Under the pieces are notes generated by a model that saw only the letters and a list, made by a program, of their open reading frames with translations, was not told the DNA's origin and searched no databases. DNA of 64,000 nucleotides. Source: Chenggangzhangella methanolivorans (GTDB lineage Bacteria > Pseudomonadota > Alphaproteobacteria > Rhizobiales > Methylopilaceae). Positions 9,247 through 20,671 of the stretch are shown piece by piece; position 1 is the first letter of the stretch; each line of letters opens with the position of its first letter. Location: assembly GCF_019797865.1 (NCBI RefSeq), contig NZ_CP081869.1, forward strand, positions 124,001 to 188,000, written 5' to 3'. A program made the translations under genes and the position numbers.

Positions 9247-9531
9247 TTAGTTCTTCTGGATCTTGGTGACCGTGATCTGGCCATTGACGCGATCGGCCTC
9301 GAAGTTGACCTTGTCGCCGACCTTGACCGACTTCAGCATCGCAGGATCTCCGGCCTTAAAGACCATCGTCATCCCCTCATCCATGCCGAGAGACTTGATC
9401 GGACCGTGCTCCAGCGTGACCTTGCCGGCGCTCTCGTCGATCTTCTTGACGGTCCCTTCCACAGCCCAAGCAGCGGTCGTGGCCAGCAGCGCGAAGGCGG
9501 CGGCGCTCACGGCGGTCTTGATGACTTTCAT
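9247..9531 (-). CDS. cusF: CusF-like periplasmic copper chaperone
   Basis: The short signal peptide is AVSAAAFALLATTAAWA. The mature ~70-residue domain has the CusF pattern GTVKKIDESAGKVTLEHGPI, then LGMDEGMTMVF and LKVGDKVNFEADR-like stretches. The His, Trp/Met and Met residues used for Cu(I)/Ag(I) binding are largely present (EHGPI, GMDEGMTM). The start at 9531 was chosen over 9558 because CAAGGAGAAGAAC lies just before it. It probably hands copper to the outer-membrane efflux protein or the Cus pump. Confidence 0.85.
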   Translation of the reverse strand: MKVIKTAVSAAAFALLATTAAWAVEGTVKKIDESAGKVTLEHGPIKSLGMDEGMTMVFKAGDPAMLKSVKVGDKVNFEADRVNGQITVTKIQKN

Positions 9532-9554
9532 GTTCTTCTCCTTGAGGTTTTTCG

Positions 9555-10031
9555 TCATTTGACGGCGACAGAGCCGTCCATCCCGGACTCGCGATGGCCC
9601 GGGATCAGGCAGGCGAAGTTGAACTCGCCCGACTTCGAGAATTTCCAGATGATTTCATCGGTCTTGCCCGGCGCGATCCGCCGTCCGTTCGGATCGTCAT
9701 GCTCCATGTCGGGAGCCTTCTGCATCGCGATCGCGTGCTTATCGTTTTCAGCCCGCGTCGCCAGCATGAACTCGTGGTCGAGTTGGCCCTCGTTTTTCAG
9801 AACGAACCGGATCTGTTCTCCTTTGCTGGCGGACACCGAGTTCGGCTCGAATATCATCTTGCCGTCGTCAGTTTCCTTCATGACGATCTCGATGGTTCGA
9901 TTGGGCTTTTTGGGATCTCCAGGCTCGCCATAAGCCCGCGATCCGCCGTGATCGTGGCCGGCGTCGGCAAGGGCAAGCGTCGGAAGCAACGCCGCGCCCA
10001 GAATGACGGCGAACTTGAACATCTGTTTCAT
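9555..10031 (-). CDS. cupredoxin-family copper-binding protein (CopI-like)
   Basis: The signal peptide (FKFAVILGAALLPTLALA) is followed by a His-rich start (AGHDHGGSRA). The plastocyanin-like domain has ligands visible as the His in LDHEFMLAT and the C-terminal FACLIPGHRESGM (Cys...His...Met), a complete type-1 copper site. Length is 158 residues. It lies between copA and cusF in the same transcription unit, and similar proteins in proteobacterial copper operons are called CopI. The start at 10031 replaces a longer unsupported extension to 10211. Confidence 0.82.
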   Translation of the reverse strand: MKQMFKFAVILGAALLPTLALADAGHDHGGSRAYGEPGDPKKPNRTIEIVMKETDDGKMIFEPNSVSASKGEQIRFVLKNEGQLDHEFMLATRAENDKHAIAMQKAPDMEHDDPNGRRIAPGKTDEIIWKFSKSGEFNFACLIPGHRESGMDGSVAVK

Positions 10032-10057
10032 TTCGAGTGTTCCAATCTTTCCTGAGA

Positions 10058-11459
10058 TCAGTGGTTTGCGTGTCCGCCGGAGCCGGCCTTCGGCTTCACG
10101 ACGTTCATTTCCATGTCGCCGGGCATCGCTTTCGCCGGAGGCTGGCTGGTCGCGGCCTGCTGCGGTCCCTTCCACTCGAAGGCGACCTGACCTTCGGGAT
10201 GCTTGAACCAACCCGGATCCTTGTAGTCGCCGCGCTCGACGCCCTCCCGGACCTTCACCACCGTGAACATCCCGCCCATCTCGATCGGCCCGAACTGGCC
10301 GAAGCCCGTCATCATCGGCAGCGTGTTGTCGGGGAGCGGCATCTCCATCTCGCCCATGTCGGCCATTCCGGCGCTGCCCATAGGCATGTAGCCAGGCACA
10401 ACCGCCTTGATCTTCTTGGCGATGTCCTTCTTGTTCACGCCGATGAAGTTCGCGACCTCATGGCCCATGGCGTTCATGGTGTGGTGCGACTTGTGGCAGT
10501 GGATCGCCCAGTCGCCGGGCACGTCGGCGACAAAGTCGAAGGCCCGCATCTGCCCGACGGCGCAGTCGATGGTGACCTCGGGCCACGCCGCCGCCTCCGG
10601 CACCCAGCCGCCGTCCGTGCACGACACCTTGAAGTCGTAGCCGTGCATGTGAATCGGGTGGTTGGTCATGGTAAGGTTGCCGAAGCGGATCCTGACCTTG
10701 TCGCCCTTGCCGGCAACGATTGGGTCGATGCCCGGGAACACGCGGGTGTTCCAGGTCCAGAGGTTGAAGTCGGTCATCTCCGCGACGCGGGGCACGTAGG
10801 TCCCCGGGTCGATGTCGTAGGCCGACATCAGGAAGACGAAGTCGCGATCGACACGCCGGAACGCCGGGTCCTTAGGATGCACGACGAAGAAGCCCATCAT
10901 GCCCATGGCCATCTGGACCATCTCGTCGGCGTGCGGGTGGTACATGAAGGTCCCGCTCTTCCGGAGCTGGAACTCGTAGACGAAGGTCTGTCCGGGCTTG
11001 ATGTGCGGCTGGGTCAGTCCGCCGACGCCGTCCATGCCGGAGGGTAGGAGCTGCCCGTGCCAGTGGACGGTCGTGTGCTCCGGCAGGCGGTTGGTGACGA
11101 AGATCCGGACCTTGTCGCCCTCCACCGCCTCGATGGTCGGACCCGGCGACTGGCCGTTGTAGCCCCACAGATGCGCCACCATGCCGGGGCGAGCTCGCGG
11201 ATCACGGGCTCGGCGACGAGGTGGAACTCCTTCCACTCGCCGTTCATGCGCCAGGGCGCGGTCCAGCCGTTCAGCGTGACGACCGGGTTGTAGTCGGGGC
11301 CCGTCGACGGGACGAGCGGCGGCTGCATGGCCGCGTCCTTCATGGTCGCCGCTTCGGGGATCGAAGCGGCCTGAACGCGGCCCGAGACTGCGGCCGCCGC
11401 GACCAGCGACGTGCGCCCGCTGCGGATGCGGACAGAAAGGATCTGCGCGAGACGGTCAT
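10058..11459 (-). CDS. CopA-type periplasmic multicopper oxidase, two frame breaks
   Basis: It exports through the Tat route (SRRSFLSASAAG just after ATG 11459, which has GGAGAGACATC upstream). The copper ligands are complete: VHWHGQLLP, FMYHPHADE, HPIHMHGYDF and IHCHKSHHTMNAM, including the axial Met missing from the oxidase at 6268. A Met-rich insert (GSAGMADMGEMEMPLP) follows. It should oxidise Cu(I) to Cu(II) in the periplasm. Reading it through needs one base near 11415 in the signal region and another near 11190, after EPVIREL. It starts 14 bases after the tolC-type gene. Confidence 0.85.
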
Positions 11460-11473
11460 GATGTCTCTCCCGG

Positions 11474-12907
11474 TCACTGAGGCGATGCGGCGGATGAGGA
11501 GGCGGCCGAGGCGAGCTTCGGCTCAGGCGACGCCTCCTCGGCGCCGCCCCCTCCGATAAGGGCGGCCTGGAAGTCGACGTCGGCGATGAAGAAATCGCGC
11601 TTGGCGCGAATGGCCGCGACGTTCGAGGCGACGTTCTCGCGGGCGTTGGTCAGAAGCTCGAAGGCGTCGACCAGCATGCCGTTGTACTGGAGCTGCGACT
11701 CGTCGGTGATGATCTTCCGAAGCGGCAGGACACGGGTCTGGAACGCCCTCGCGATGTCGTAGCGGCCGCGATAGGTCGCATAGGCCTCGCGAGCTCCGAG
11801 CGGGCGTTGACCGCCTTCTCAAGCAGTCTGTTGACCGCGCCCATGTAGGTCTCTTCGGCCTTCGCGGAGCGCGCTTTCCCGAAATCGAAGATCGGGATCT
11901 GAACCGCGACCTCGAATCCCTTCGGATTGGCTTTGTCGCCCTCCGCCGATTTCGAATGATTGGCGAGGCCGGTGACCTCGAGCATGGAGATCGCGCGGGT
12001 CTGCTCAGTCAGCCCGTAGCTCTGCGCCAGCGCGTCGAGCTCAAACCGATCGCCGATGAGATCAACGCGACGACGAAGAGCGGTGGCCTCAACGTCACCC
12101 TGCGTCTTCAGGGGGAAAACCGGGAAGCCGGGATGGAAGCTTGTAGTCGAGGTCCCGGCCCCACAAACCGAGTTCCCTGGTCAGCGCCTCGCGCTCCTTG
12201 ATCGCGTCAAGGCGCGCTTCCGCGAGTTCGGTCGCAACCTCGGCGTAGAGGGCTCCCGAACGGGCCTGATTGAGCTTGGTCGTGGCGCCGGTCTCACCGA
12301 GCTTCTTGGTTAGCTCGGCCGACGCCGACGCCGACGCCCGCGCCGTTTCCAGAAACGCCGCCGTCTCGCGCGCAGCTACCGCTTGATAGAACGCGCGTCG
12401 CGCCTTCACCGCCGTCCGGAACGTCGCCTGGATCGTCTTGTATTGCGCCGCGCGGAACTCGGTCTCAGCGATCTTCGCGCGCCTTGGCAGCGTGATGAGC
12501 TGCAAAAGATCGGCAATCAGCCGGCGCTCGATATCGAGTTCGCCCCGATAGGTGACGCGCTCGACCGAAACCGTAGGCGACGGGGGGAGGCTCGCCTCCA
12601 CATACTCTGCCTCGGAAACGCCAAGCGCATTGTACTCCGCCTGTAGACCGCGATTGTTCAGGAGCGCGATCTGGACGGCGGCGTCAGCGGTCAAAGGCTT
12701 GGCGAGCAACCTCGTGACGCGGGATTGGACCGCGGCCGCGTCGGCCGGCGTCACAATCTTCGCCGTGTCCTTGCCGAGATCGAGAGAAACGCGCGAGACG
12801 ACCGGCGTCATGCCGCGATCGGCGGAGATCGAAGCGCAGGCGCCCAGCGTCGCGGACAAAGCGGTCACTACGGACACGCGCGCAAAACGGGAGCGGAGCA
12901 AGCTCAT
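11474..12907 (-). CDS. TolC-family outer-membrane efflux protein, frame breaks
   Basis: The lipoprotein signal LSATLGACASISADRG is followed by two TolC/OEP repeats. The first includes NNRGLQAEYNALGVSEAEY, the second SQLQYNGMLVDAFELLTNAR. Three frames must be joined, with breaks near 12120 (in a CCCCC run) and near 11800. The coding length of about 477 residues is normal for the family. The start overlaps the stop of the upstream lipoprotein gene (TGATG). It presumably forms the outer-membrane channel for copper export. Confidence 0.8.
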
Positions 12908-13140
12908 CACATGCCCTCCATCGGCTTGGAGGTGACGGCCTTGTTCTGCTCGAGCCACGGCTTGGGTTCTACCGGGCGATAATTGGCCATGCCGGCAGTG
13001 ACCGAGACATATCGATTGCGCGGCGCGGGAGCCGATGGGTCGGCCGCATCTGGGCCTACGACGGGTGATGGCGGCAGCGCCGAGCAGGCGCTCAAAAGCG
13101 CAGCGAACGACGCTGCAACGGCCGAGACGAGCGGCTTCAT
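12907..13140 (-). CDS. small copper-operon lipoprotein
   Basis: A 77-residue protein whose lipobox is LLSAC near residues 15-19, followed by a proline-rich stretch and NRYVSVTAGMANYRPVEPKPW. Short lipoproteins of this kind head copper operons in many Hyphomicrobiales and sit just before the TolC-type gene, as here; the two genes overlap at the stop. It is the first gene of the operon that runs down to 6268. Function unknown. Confidence 0.7.
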   Translation of the reverse strand: MKPLVSAVAASFAALLSACSALPPSPVVGPDAADPSAPAPRNRYVSVTAGMANYRPVEPKPWLEQNKAVTSKPMEGM

Positions 13141-13268
13141 GAAGTACCCCGAGATCTGACGAACGGACGCGATGGCGCTGGTTGCGCCGGCGAGCGCGGT
13201 CGATCAGACGACTGGGGGAAGGTTCACGAGGTTCGGACGATCATCCGGGCGCAAACGTTCTCAAGACG

Positions 13269-13697
13269 TCAGCCGACCAACGCGGACGGACGTCTGGGAG
13301 GGCGCTTGATAAAGATCGAGGGACCCTGCAGCGCAGACGGTTCGGTCCCTGAGGTCAAAACCGCAACAGCCATCGACAACGCCACGGGAAGCCCGAGCTC
13401 GGTCGACATGACGGCATGACAGGTGTTGCTGCAGCAGGTCTTGGTGGACCCATCCGGCGCGGAAACGTGTCCCGCGCAATCCGGCTCTGAAGCACTGGCT
13501 GAAGTTGTGGCGCGATCGCCGACTTCGGCGAGGTCGTGCGTCGTGGTCGATGCAGCCTCCGCCGACGCTTGGTGCGACTGCGACGTCATAGCAGCGTCGT
13601 GGCCGCCGTGAGCTTGGCTGGGCGCTGTCCAAGCGATGAAGAACGTCAGCGCCAGGGCAAAGCCGGCCAGCACACGGGAAAACGCCTTCAGGCTCAT
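13269..13697 (-). CDS. secreted Cys/His-rich protein next to csoR
   Basis: The signal peptide (RVLAGFALALTFFIAWTAPSQA) is followed by HGGHDAAM and a cysteine cluster, EPDCAGH and KTCCSNTCHAVMS. This arrangement suggests metal binding outside the cytoplasm. The product has 142 residues. Its ATG at 13697 overlaps the csoR stop (ATGA), so it should be co-expressed with and repressed by CsoR. Not a family I can name. Confidence 0.65.
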   Translation of the reverse strand: MSLKAFSRVLAGFALALTFFIAWTAPSQAHGGHDAAMTSQSHQASAEAASTTTHDLAEVGDRATTSASASEPDCAGHVSAPDGSTKTCCSNTCHAVMSTELGLPVALSMAVAVLTSGTEPSALQGPSIFIKRPPRRPSALVG

Positions 13698-13975
13698 CCC
13701 CGCACCCTTCCGAGCACGTCGACCAGCTCAGCTACCTTTTTCCGCTGCTCGTCCTTGTCGCCGCTTTCGATGGCGTGCTCGACGCAGCAACCCACATGAT
13801 CCTGGAGGATAACCTCTTCGATTTTGAGCGCGGCGCGGACCGCCGCGATCTGGGTCACGACGTCAATGCAGTAGCGGTCCTCCTCGACCATGCGCGCGAT
13901 TCCACGAACCTGACCTTCGATCCGGTTCAGGCGCTTGGCGCAGGAGGATTTAGCAGCCGCCATCATCGTTTCCAT
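13694..13975 (-). CDS. csoR: CsoR/RcnR-family metal-sensing repressor
   Basis: A 93-residue all-helical regulator of the DUF156 family. The features are KRLNRIEGQVRGIARMVEEDRYC, then VVTQIAAVRAAL and DHVGCCVEHAI. The C-x-H-x-C type ligands of copper CsoR are suggested by Cys in RYCIDVV and by the CCVEH segment. The start at 13975 was chosen because the palindromic operator at 13977-13993 ends just upstream of it. Cu(I) binding would release DNA and derepress csoR, the secreted protein behind it, and probably copA at 16073. Confidence 0.85.
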   Translation of the reverse strand: METMMAAAKSSCAKRLNRIEGQVRGIARMVEEDRYCIDVVTQIAAVRAALKIEEVILQDHVGCCVEHAIESGDKDEQRKKVAELVDVLGRVRG

Positions 13976-13976
13976 A

Positions 13977-13993
13977 ATACCCAGTCCGGGTAT
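13977..13993. promoter_or_regulatory. CsoR operator at csoR
   Basis: ATACCC-AGTCC-GGGTAT is a perfect inverted repeat of the CsoR/RcnR consensus TACCC-N5-GGGTA. It lies immediately before the csoR start, which indicates autorepression. Confidence 0.8.
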
Positions 13994-14058
13994 CAATGCA
14001 ATGCTCTTTAAAGGGCCGGGACGATGGCCTGTCGCAAACGTCCCGGCTCAAAGATCGG

Positions 14059-14319
14059 TTAGTGATCGTGTCCGCTGGTCTGCGTCGGGGTGACCTTCTT
14101 GCCGTCGTCCGCCTTCTCGGCTGGGCGGCCGTCCTTTGTCCCCTGACCGACCGCGCCAGCTTTCGGAGCTGGAACCTCGACATGAGACGAACTGCTGGCC
14201 GATTCACGAGCCGGACCATTGTTTTGGGTCGCGTTTTTGTCTTCCGCGAACGCCGCTGACGAAGCAGCCAGACCGATTGCGAAGATTCCAGCGACGATGG
14301 CGCGATCAAGATAAGACAC
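14059..14319 (-). CDS. small secreted hydrophilic protein
   Basis: The signal peptide (RAIVAGIFAIGLAASSAAFA) is followed by a low-complexity hydrophilic tail ending TSGHDH. The product has 86 residues. The GTG start at 14319 has a strong ribosome binding site (GAAGGAGTTAAC). Divergent from the gene at 14498; the palindrome at 14411-14428 lies 92 bp upstream and could serve both. No function recognised. Confidence 0.6.
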   Translation of the reverse strand: MSYLDRAIVAGIFAIGLAASSAAFAEDKNATQNNGPARESASSSSHVEVPAPKAGAVGQGTKDGRPAEKADDGKKVTPTQTSGHDH

Positions 14320-14410
14320 GTTAACTCCTTCGATCTGAACCTGTTGAATGTCACGCGAGCCGCGTTGACCGCCAGCCCAGTGCGAAAGTAGCGGCCAAAA
14401 AGAAAACGCG

Positions 14411-14428
14411 ATGTGGCGATCGCCACAT
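14411..14428. promoter_or_regulatory. ATGTGG-N6-CCACAT operator, copy 2
   Basis: The 18-base perfect palindrome ATGTGGCGATCGCCACAT ends 70 bp before the ATG at 14498. It has the same arms and the same distance to start as the sites at 6117 and 27471, so it is very probably an activator or repressor box of the Crp/Fnr type. Confidence 0.75.
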
Positions 14429-14497
14429 GTCTTCGGCGTGATCTGTCAGATGTTCTCCAAACACCGGCGCAAACGCCGCCGGCTTAAGGAGAGGAAC

Positions 14498-14743
14498 ATG
14501 TTCAGGTCATTAGGTTTCGGCCTCATTCTTGCCAGCGCGGTGGCCGCGACCGCCTCTGCGCATCCTTTGACCGCCCCGATGCAGTCCGGGCTTTCTACGC
14601 CTGACGCTGATGGTCGCTGGGTGATGCGCACCATCCCGCCGAACAAGCTTCCGACGAAGAGCTGGGAGCACGTCAACGCTTCCTCGAGACGAATGCCCTG
14701 CCTGACCCGAGCAGGAGCCCCGGCGGAGCTTCTCACTGGGTGA
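14498..14743 (+). CDS. small secreted protein under the CCACAT operator
   Basis: The signal peptide (SLGFGLILASAVAATASA) is followed by HPLTAPMQSGLSTPDADGRW and VMRTIPPNKLPTKSW. The start at 14498 has TTAAGGAGAGGAAC upstream. The reading frame as given ends AELLTG, but the next frame from about 14690 reads NALPDPSRSPGGASHWVKN and stops at about 14750; a one-base error may therefore hide the true C-terminus. Function unknown; regulation is shared with the NSTNQH genes. Confidence 0.6.
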   Translation: MFRSLGFGLILASAVAATASAHPLTAPMQSGLSTPDADGRWVMRTIPPNKLPTKSWEHVNASSRRMPCLTRAGAPAELLTG

Positions 14744-14769
14744 AGAACTGATCTTCATCCTGTGAGAAA

Positions 14770-14803
14770 GAGGGCCGCGGCAGCCCCCACGGCCGCGGCC
14801 CTC
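14770..14803. terminator. GC-rich hairpin between convergent genes
   Basis: Twelve-base arms GAGGGCCGCGGC and GCCGCGGCCCTC with a 10-base loop lie between the convergent genes ending at 14743 and 14808. There is no T-run, so termination is inferred from position and symmetry. Confidence 0.6.
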
Positions 14804-14807
14804 GCAT

Positions 14808-15491
14808 TCACAGGCCATCCCTCGACCAGGACGGCCCCACCAAAGCCAACCGCGGACCCTCGCGCCGTATGGCGCCGACGCGCTCCAGCCGGCTCAGTTC
14901 CTTCGTCACGGCCTCGCGATGGCTGGCAATCCTCACCGCAAGTTCCCGATGGGTTGGAAGCTGTTCGATATGCTCGCCGTCATCGCTCGATTGCGCCATC
15001 CGCAGCAGTTCGGCCGCTAGCCGATCGGCCACATGCATGGTCACGCTTTCGGCCATTCGCAGGTTGGTGCGGCACTGTCGCCGGCACATCGCGTCCATCG
15101 CCGCGACCGTGAACTCAGGCACGTCGGAAAGCGCGCGCAGATATGCCGGCTTTCGCAATGCCCAAACTTCAGTCTGCTCGACGGCGGTGACCGCGAGCGG
15201 AACGCTGTCGTTACCCAAGGCGAAGGCTTCGCCGACCATTTCGCCGGGGCGAACGTCCGACAGAAACGCCTCCTTGCCGTCGATCGTTGGCGTGACGACC
15301 GACAGCATTCCCGCGACCACGATCAGGACGCAGCATTCGCCGTCCGGCAGATCGACGGTCTGGCCTTTCGGAAGAATGCGCCTGCGCGCGCCAAGCTCGG
15401 CCGCGTGGCTCTCGAGTATGTCCGGGATAAAGCTGACGCGATGCGGCGCCGCCGCCGCGATGCGTGACGATTGGATCATGACTGAAACCAT
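14808..15491 (-). CDS. Crp/Fnr-family transcriptional regulator (copy 1)
   Basis: An N-terminal cyclic-nucleotide-binding-type beta barrel (GQTVDLPDGECCVLIVV, FLSDVRPGEMVGEAFAL) is joined by a dimer helix to a C-terminal helix-turn-helix (LPTHRELAVRIASHREAVTK). The segment MDAMCRRQCRTNLRMAE holds a Cys pair that recurs in the paralogue at 27856 (RAMCRRQCRTLQRM), hinting at thiol or metal sensing. Fnr-type N-terminal iron-sulfur cysteines are absent. The start could also be 15479. It is the candidate binder of the ATGTGG-N6-CCACAT sites. Confidence 0.82.
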   Translation of the reverse strand: MVSVMIQSSRIAAAAPHRVSFIPDILESHAAELGARRRILPKGQTVDLPDGECCVLIVVAGMLSVVTPTIDGKEAFLSDVRPGEMVGEAFALGNDSVPLAVTAVEQTEVWALRKPAYLRALSDVPEFTVAAMDAMCRRQCRTNLRMAESVTMHVADRLAAELLRMAQSSDDGEHIEQLPTHRELAVRIASHREAVTKELSRLERVGAIRREGPRLALVGPSWSRDGL

Positions 15492-15596
15492 TGGCGGCGC
15501 GCGAAACGCAAGCGCGTTTGATGGCTGTCGCCGCCCCATAAAGGATGACCTCGCCGTTCGACCCCCAAGGCCTTACGGCTGCGCGAAACGTGGCGG

Positions 15597-15911
15597 TCAG
15601 AGCCGTCGGGGCGGCGGCGTCGCGCGATCCATCATGGCGCCGAGAGCGATTGTCTCGAAGAATCGAAAGGTCAGTGCATCAGACAGCGAGAGATGTGGGA
15701 ACGCTCGGGGCTCCGGCGCCGGAACCGCTGCGCAAACCGAAGGGCCGCAGAGATCATTCGCCCCAGACTTCGCCTCGTCCTGGCATCCCGCGTCATTTGG
15801 GGAAGCACACACGAACTCGCCGTTCTCGCCGTGATGAACGATCCCGGCTTCGGCGGTGGAGTGGAGCCCCATGAAGCCAATCGTCATCAGCGCCACAAAC
15901 AGCAGCCGCAT
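15597..15911 (-). CDS. secreted Cys-rich protein divergent from copA
   Basis: The signal peptide (RLLFVALMTIGFMGLHSTAEA) is followed by GIVHHGENGEFVCASPND, a second cysteine in AGCQDEA and two more in NDLCGPSVCAAV. The product has 104 residues. It reads away from the copper ATPase gene, and the CsoR-type sites at 16010-16058 lie between them, so copper control is likely. No named family is recognised. Confidence 0.6.
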   Translation of the reverse strand: MRLLFVALMTIGFMGLHSTAEAGIVHHGENGEFVCASPNDAGCQDEAKSGANDLCGPSVCAAVPAPEPRAFPHLSLSDALTFRFFETIALGAMMDRATPPPRRL

Positions 15912-16009
15912 CAGGTAGGCGAAGACGCCTGTCAAGCGACGCCTTTCGATCCGACGTGAAGATGGAACAGCGTGCACTGACGGGGTCCGAATCCGATAGC
16001 TTGCCACCG

Positions 16010-16058
16010 TACCCCTGCAGGGTATAAAGATCAACTTCGTATATACCCCACCTTGGTA
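16010..16058. promoter_or_regulatory. two CsoR-type operators upstream of copA
   Basis: TACCC-CTGCA-GGGTA at 16010-16024 has perfect arms. A second site, TACCC-CACCT-TGGTA, at 16044-16058 has one mismatch. Both match the site in front of csoR and lie 15-63 bp before the copA start, so CsoR repression of copA is strongly suggested. Confidence 0.75.
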
Positions 16059-16072
16059 TTTGAGAGGCGACG

Positions 16073-18491
<2,419 letters not shown>

Positions 18492-18542
18492 AAGCGACGC
18501 GCGTGCCGGGGAGCCCGAGATCCCACGCCTCTGCGGCCTCGT

Positions 18543-19689
18543 TCAGTGCGCCTCGCCTGCGTCGGCGGCCGCTTCGCGGCGGTCGTCGTCATCGTAAAGT
18601 CCGTAGTCGGCGGGTTTGGCTCCAAGCGCCTGAACGCCTTCGGAAAGGCTCCGCCGCAGGCCGAAGCGGTCGTCGTCGTCATAGCTTCGCAGGCTCGAGC
18701 CGATGGCGTCCCGCCACGCCGGCCCGCGGTTCCAGGCCTCCATATACGCGTCCGCGAGGTCCTCTTTGTGGCGCAGCTCGATCATGGCGTTCATGAGCGT
18801 CAGAGCCTGGAGGCGATCCTTTGCGCTCTTCGCCATTCCGTCGCCGTCCGTCCGGCGGCGAGATCCGACGATGAGCTTGTGAATCGCAAAGCGTTCCGGG
18901 GCGGGAACGAGGATCGGCACGCCCGCGCCATGCAGCAGCACCGCGCGCTCGGGCTGATAGATCAGAAAGTCCAAGAAGCGCAGCGGCTGGGCCGCCGCGC
19001 CCCAAGGGCCGGCATCGGCGCAGGTCCGCCCGCGTTGTCGTCGGACCCTCGGTTCGGGGTCAGGAATTCAACTTTGTAGCCCGAACGCGAGACAAACTGC
19101 GTCGACAGTCGCCCGTCATTCATGTGTGGAACTTCTCGGAAGGTCCCGTCGACGGAACGCAGGACGTCAAGGACCGGCGGAAGCTGATCGCCGACGGCCG
19201 CCGAGATGGAATGAAACTGGGCGAAATCAGCGTCGCCGGTGAGCATCGCCGTATCTCGAGCCGGACGCCCAGCATGGCGGAATAGGCCTGATAAGCGACG
19301 GTTCCGACGAGCACGCCCCGCAGACGGAACAGACCGGCCTCGGAAAGCGCCTGCACGATGTCCCCCGCGGTCTTGTCGGGGCGCGGCAGATAGGCTTCCC
19401 GGATCAGGGTCGAGACGATTTTCCGCCGCTCCCTGACGTCGGCCTTCAAGTCCTTAAACGCCTCGACGCGCTTGGTGATCTCCTCGTCGTCGGCCGGTCC
19501 GACGTAGCTCCGGTCCTGCTTACTGGTGCCGTCGCCGGCGGGACGATCGAAGTACCAGTATTTGCGGTCCTTGACCGTTACGGGCACGAACCGTCCGTCG
19601 GCCGGGAAATCGCTTGCGAACCGGGCGTCGAGGCTGCGCTGGGCGAGCTCGGAATACAGGGTCTGATAGATGTGGCCGATTGATTTCAT
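18543..19689 (-). CDS. GSU2403-type nucleotidyltransferase fold protein, frame breaks
   Basis: The 5' part reads SIGHIYQTLYSELAQRS and a long helical stretch up to GVLVGTVAYQAYSAMLGVR. The middle frame holds MLTGDADFAQFHSI (the Asp pair of the NTP-transferase core) and the last frame DFLIYQPERAVLLHGAGV and RFAIHKLIVGSRR. This order matches the GSU2403 (NTP_transf_8) family, of about 380 residues. Breaks lie near 19245 and 18990. The family may belong to toxin-antitoxin-like loci, but its substrate is unknown. Two operators lie directly upstream, at 19699-19779. Confidence 0.7.
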
Positions 19690-19698
19690 GGCTTTCGC

Positions 19699-19779
19699 TA
19701 TACTATTTTCGCGAGATTAATATAACGATTTTGAGTCCACTGGACAAGCCGATTATACTAATTTCGCGAAATTGATATA
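19699..19779. promoter_or_regulatory. tandem operators with TTTCGCGAAA core
   Basis: Two 26-base imperfect palindromes start 55 bp apart, at 19699-19724 and 19754-19779. Both run TATACTA...TTTCGCGA.ATT.ATATA; the second has the perfect core AATTTCGCGAAATT. The first ends only 10 bp before the start codon of the nucleotidyltransferase gene, so binding there should block its expression. Confidence 0.65.
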
Positions 19780-20123
19780 GCTCACATTTTTCGGTTTTAT
19801 GCATCAAACGCATCCTGTGATCAGTTTCCAAAGACGCCCTGCCGAGGCATTTTCGGGACCGGCGAACTCACGCGTGCTCTATCGCGGGAGATCGCTGACG
19901 CGGCTCGGCCTATGACGTCTCGAGTGCTTGCCCAGAGAGTCATCTCGCTAGCCGCGACGACGCTCGCGATCGGAAGCTGCTATCTGAAGTAAAGCGTCGA
20001 GGATCGAAGGCGCTGCGTAAGCAGCGCGATGAAGGGTGCGTCCGATCGGCTCCGGATGAGAATGACAATCTGCTCTGGTCTCCACATCGGCGATGATTGA
20101 AATATCGCCCAATATTGTCTAGT
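19780..20123. other. intergenic stretch without recognisable gene
   Basis: About 340 bases lie between the tandem operators and the HTH gene. I see no coding signature, tRNA or strong hairpin here on either strand. Confidence 0.5.
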
Positions 20124-20408
20124 TCAAATTATTTCAAAAAATCTGATGCTTACGGATGGCACATTTAATACAGGGCGCTTTGGTCGCCTTCCTTCCAATC
20201 TTATTATATTAAGATCTACTAATGAAGACAGAGATCTTGAGACGTTTGATTGAGACCGGTTCGCTAGTCTAGCTAGTTCCGCGACGCTTTCAGGCTCCTC
20301 TCGATTGATAATACGAATGAGTTCGATATTTCGATTTGTGAGGGCCTTTAGGATGAGCTCCGACTTAGAGAGCGGGGGCATGCTGTTTTTCGTGCACTCG
20401 GCGAACAA
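20124..20408 (-). CDS. winged-helix DNA-binding protein of a three-gene cassette
   Basis: The 94-residue product has a MarR-like winged helix: LILKALTNRNIELIRII, then VAELARLANRSQSNVSRSL and LVDLNIIRLEGRR. It resembles HVO_A0114-type putative regulators often found as antitoxin partners. It overlaps the preceding gene by about 44 bases. The start may instead be the internal Met at 20381. The region is visibly richer in A/T than its surroundings, which suggests separate acquisition. Confidence 0.6.
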   Translation of the reverse strand: MFAECTKNSMPPLSKSELILKALTNRNIELIRIINREEPESVAELARLANRSQSNVSRSLSSLVDLNIIRLEGRRPKRPVLNVPSVSIRFFEII

Positions 20409-20652
20409 CCTGATCGACCCGGTCAGGCGTCATGGCGCTCCATCCAGCCAGATGAAAACGCGTCACTGCAGATCGCCAGCTTTGAAATAGCGCGGGATCT
20501 GTCGCGGCCAGTTCGACTGGAGCATCCGACGTCGCCAGCCGAGATATTTCACGGAGCAGTTCCCAATCACGACTCTGGGCGACTGAAGCCGTATTCCCGC
20601 GTAGCAGCGCGTCAAGCGCAGCAACATACAGCTCTCTTGGAGATCTGCTCAT
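20365..20652 (-). CDS. hypothetical middle protein of nucleotidyltransferase cassette
   Basis: A 95-residue soluble protein (RELYVAALDALLRGNTAS, WELLREISRLATSD, RVDQVVRRVHEKQHA). The ATG at 20652 has GGTCGAGGCCATAA upstream. It lies 19 bp after the nucleotidyltransferase gene and overlaps the HTH gene, so all three should be one transcript. I do not recognise a named domain. Confidence 0.55.
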   Translation of the reverse strand: MSRSPRELYVAALDALLRGNTASVAQSRDWELLREISRLATSDAPVELAATDPALFQSWRSAVTRFHLAGWSAMTPDRVDQVVRRVHEKQHAPAL

Positions 20653-20671
20653 TTATGGCCTCGACCAGTCG

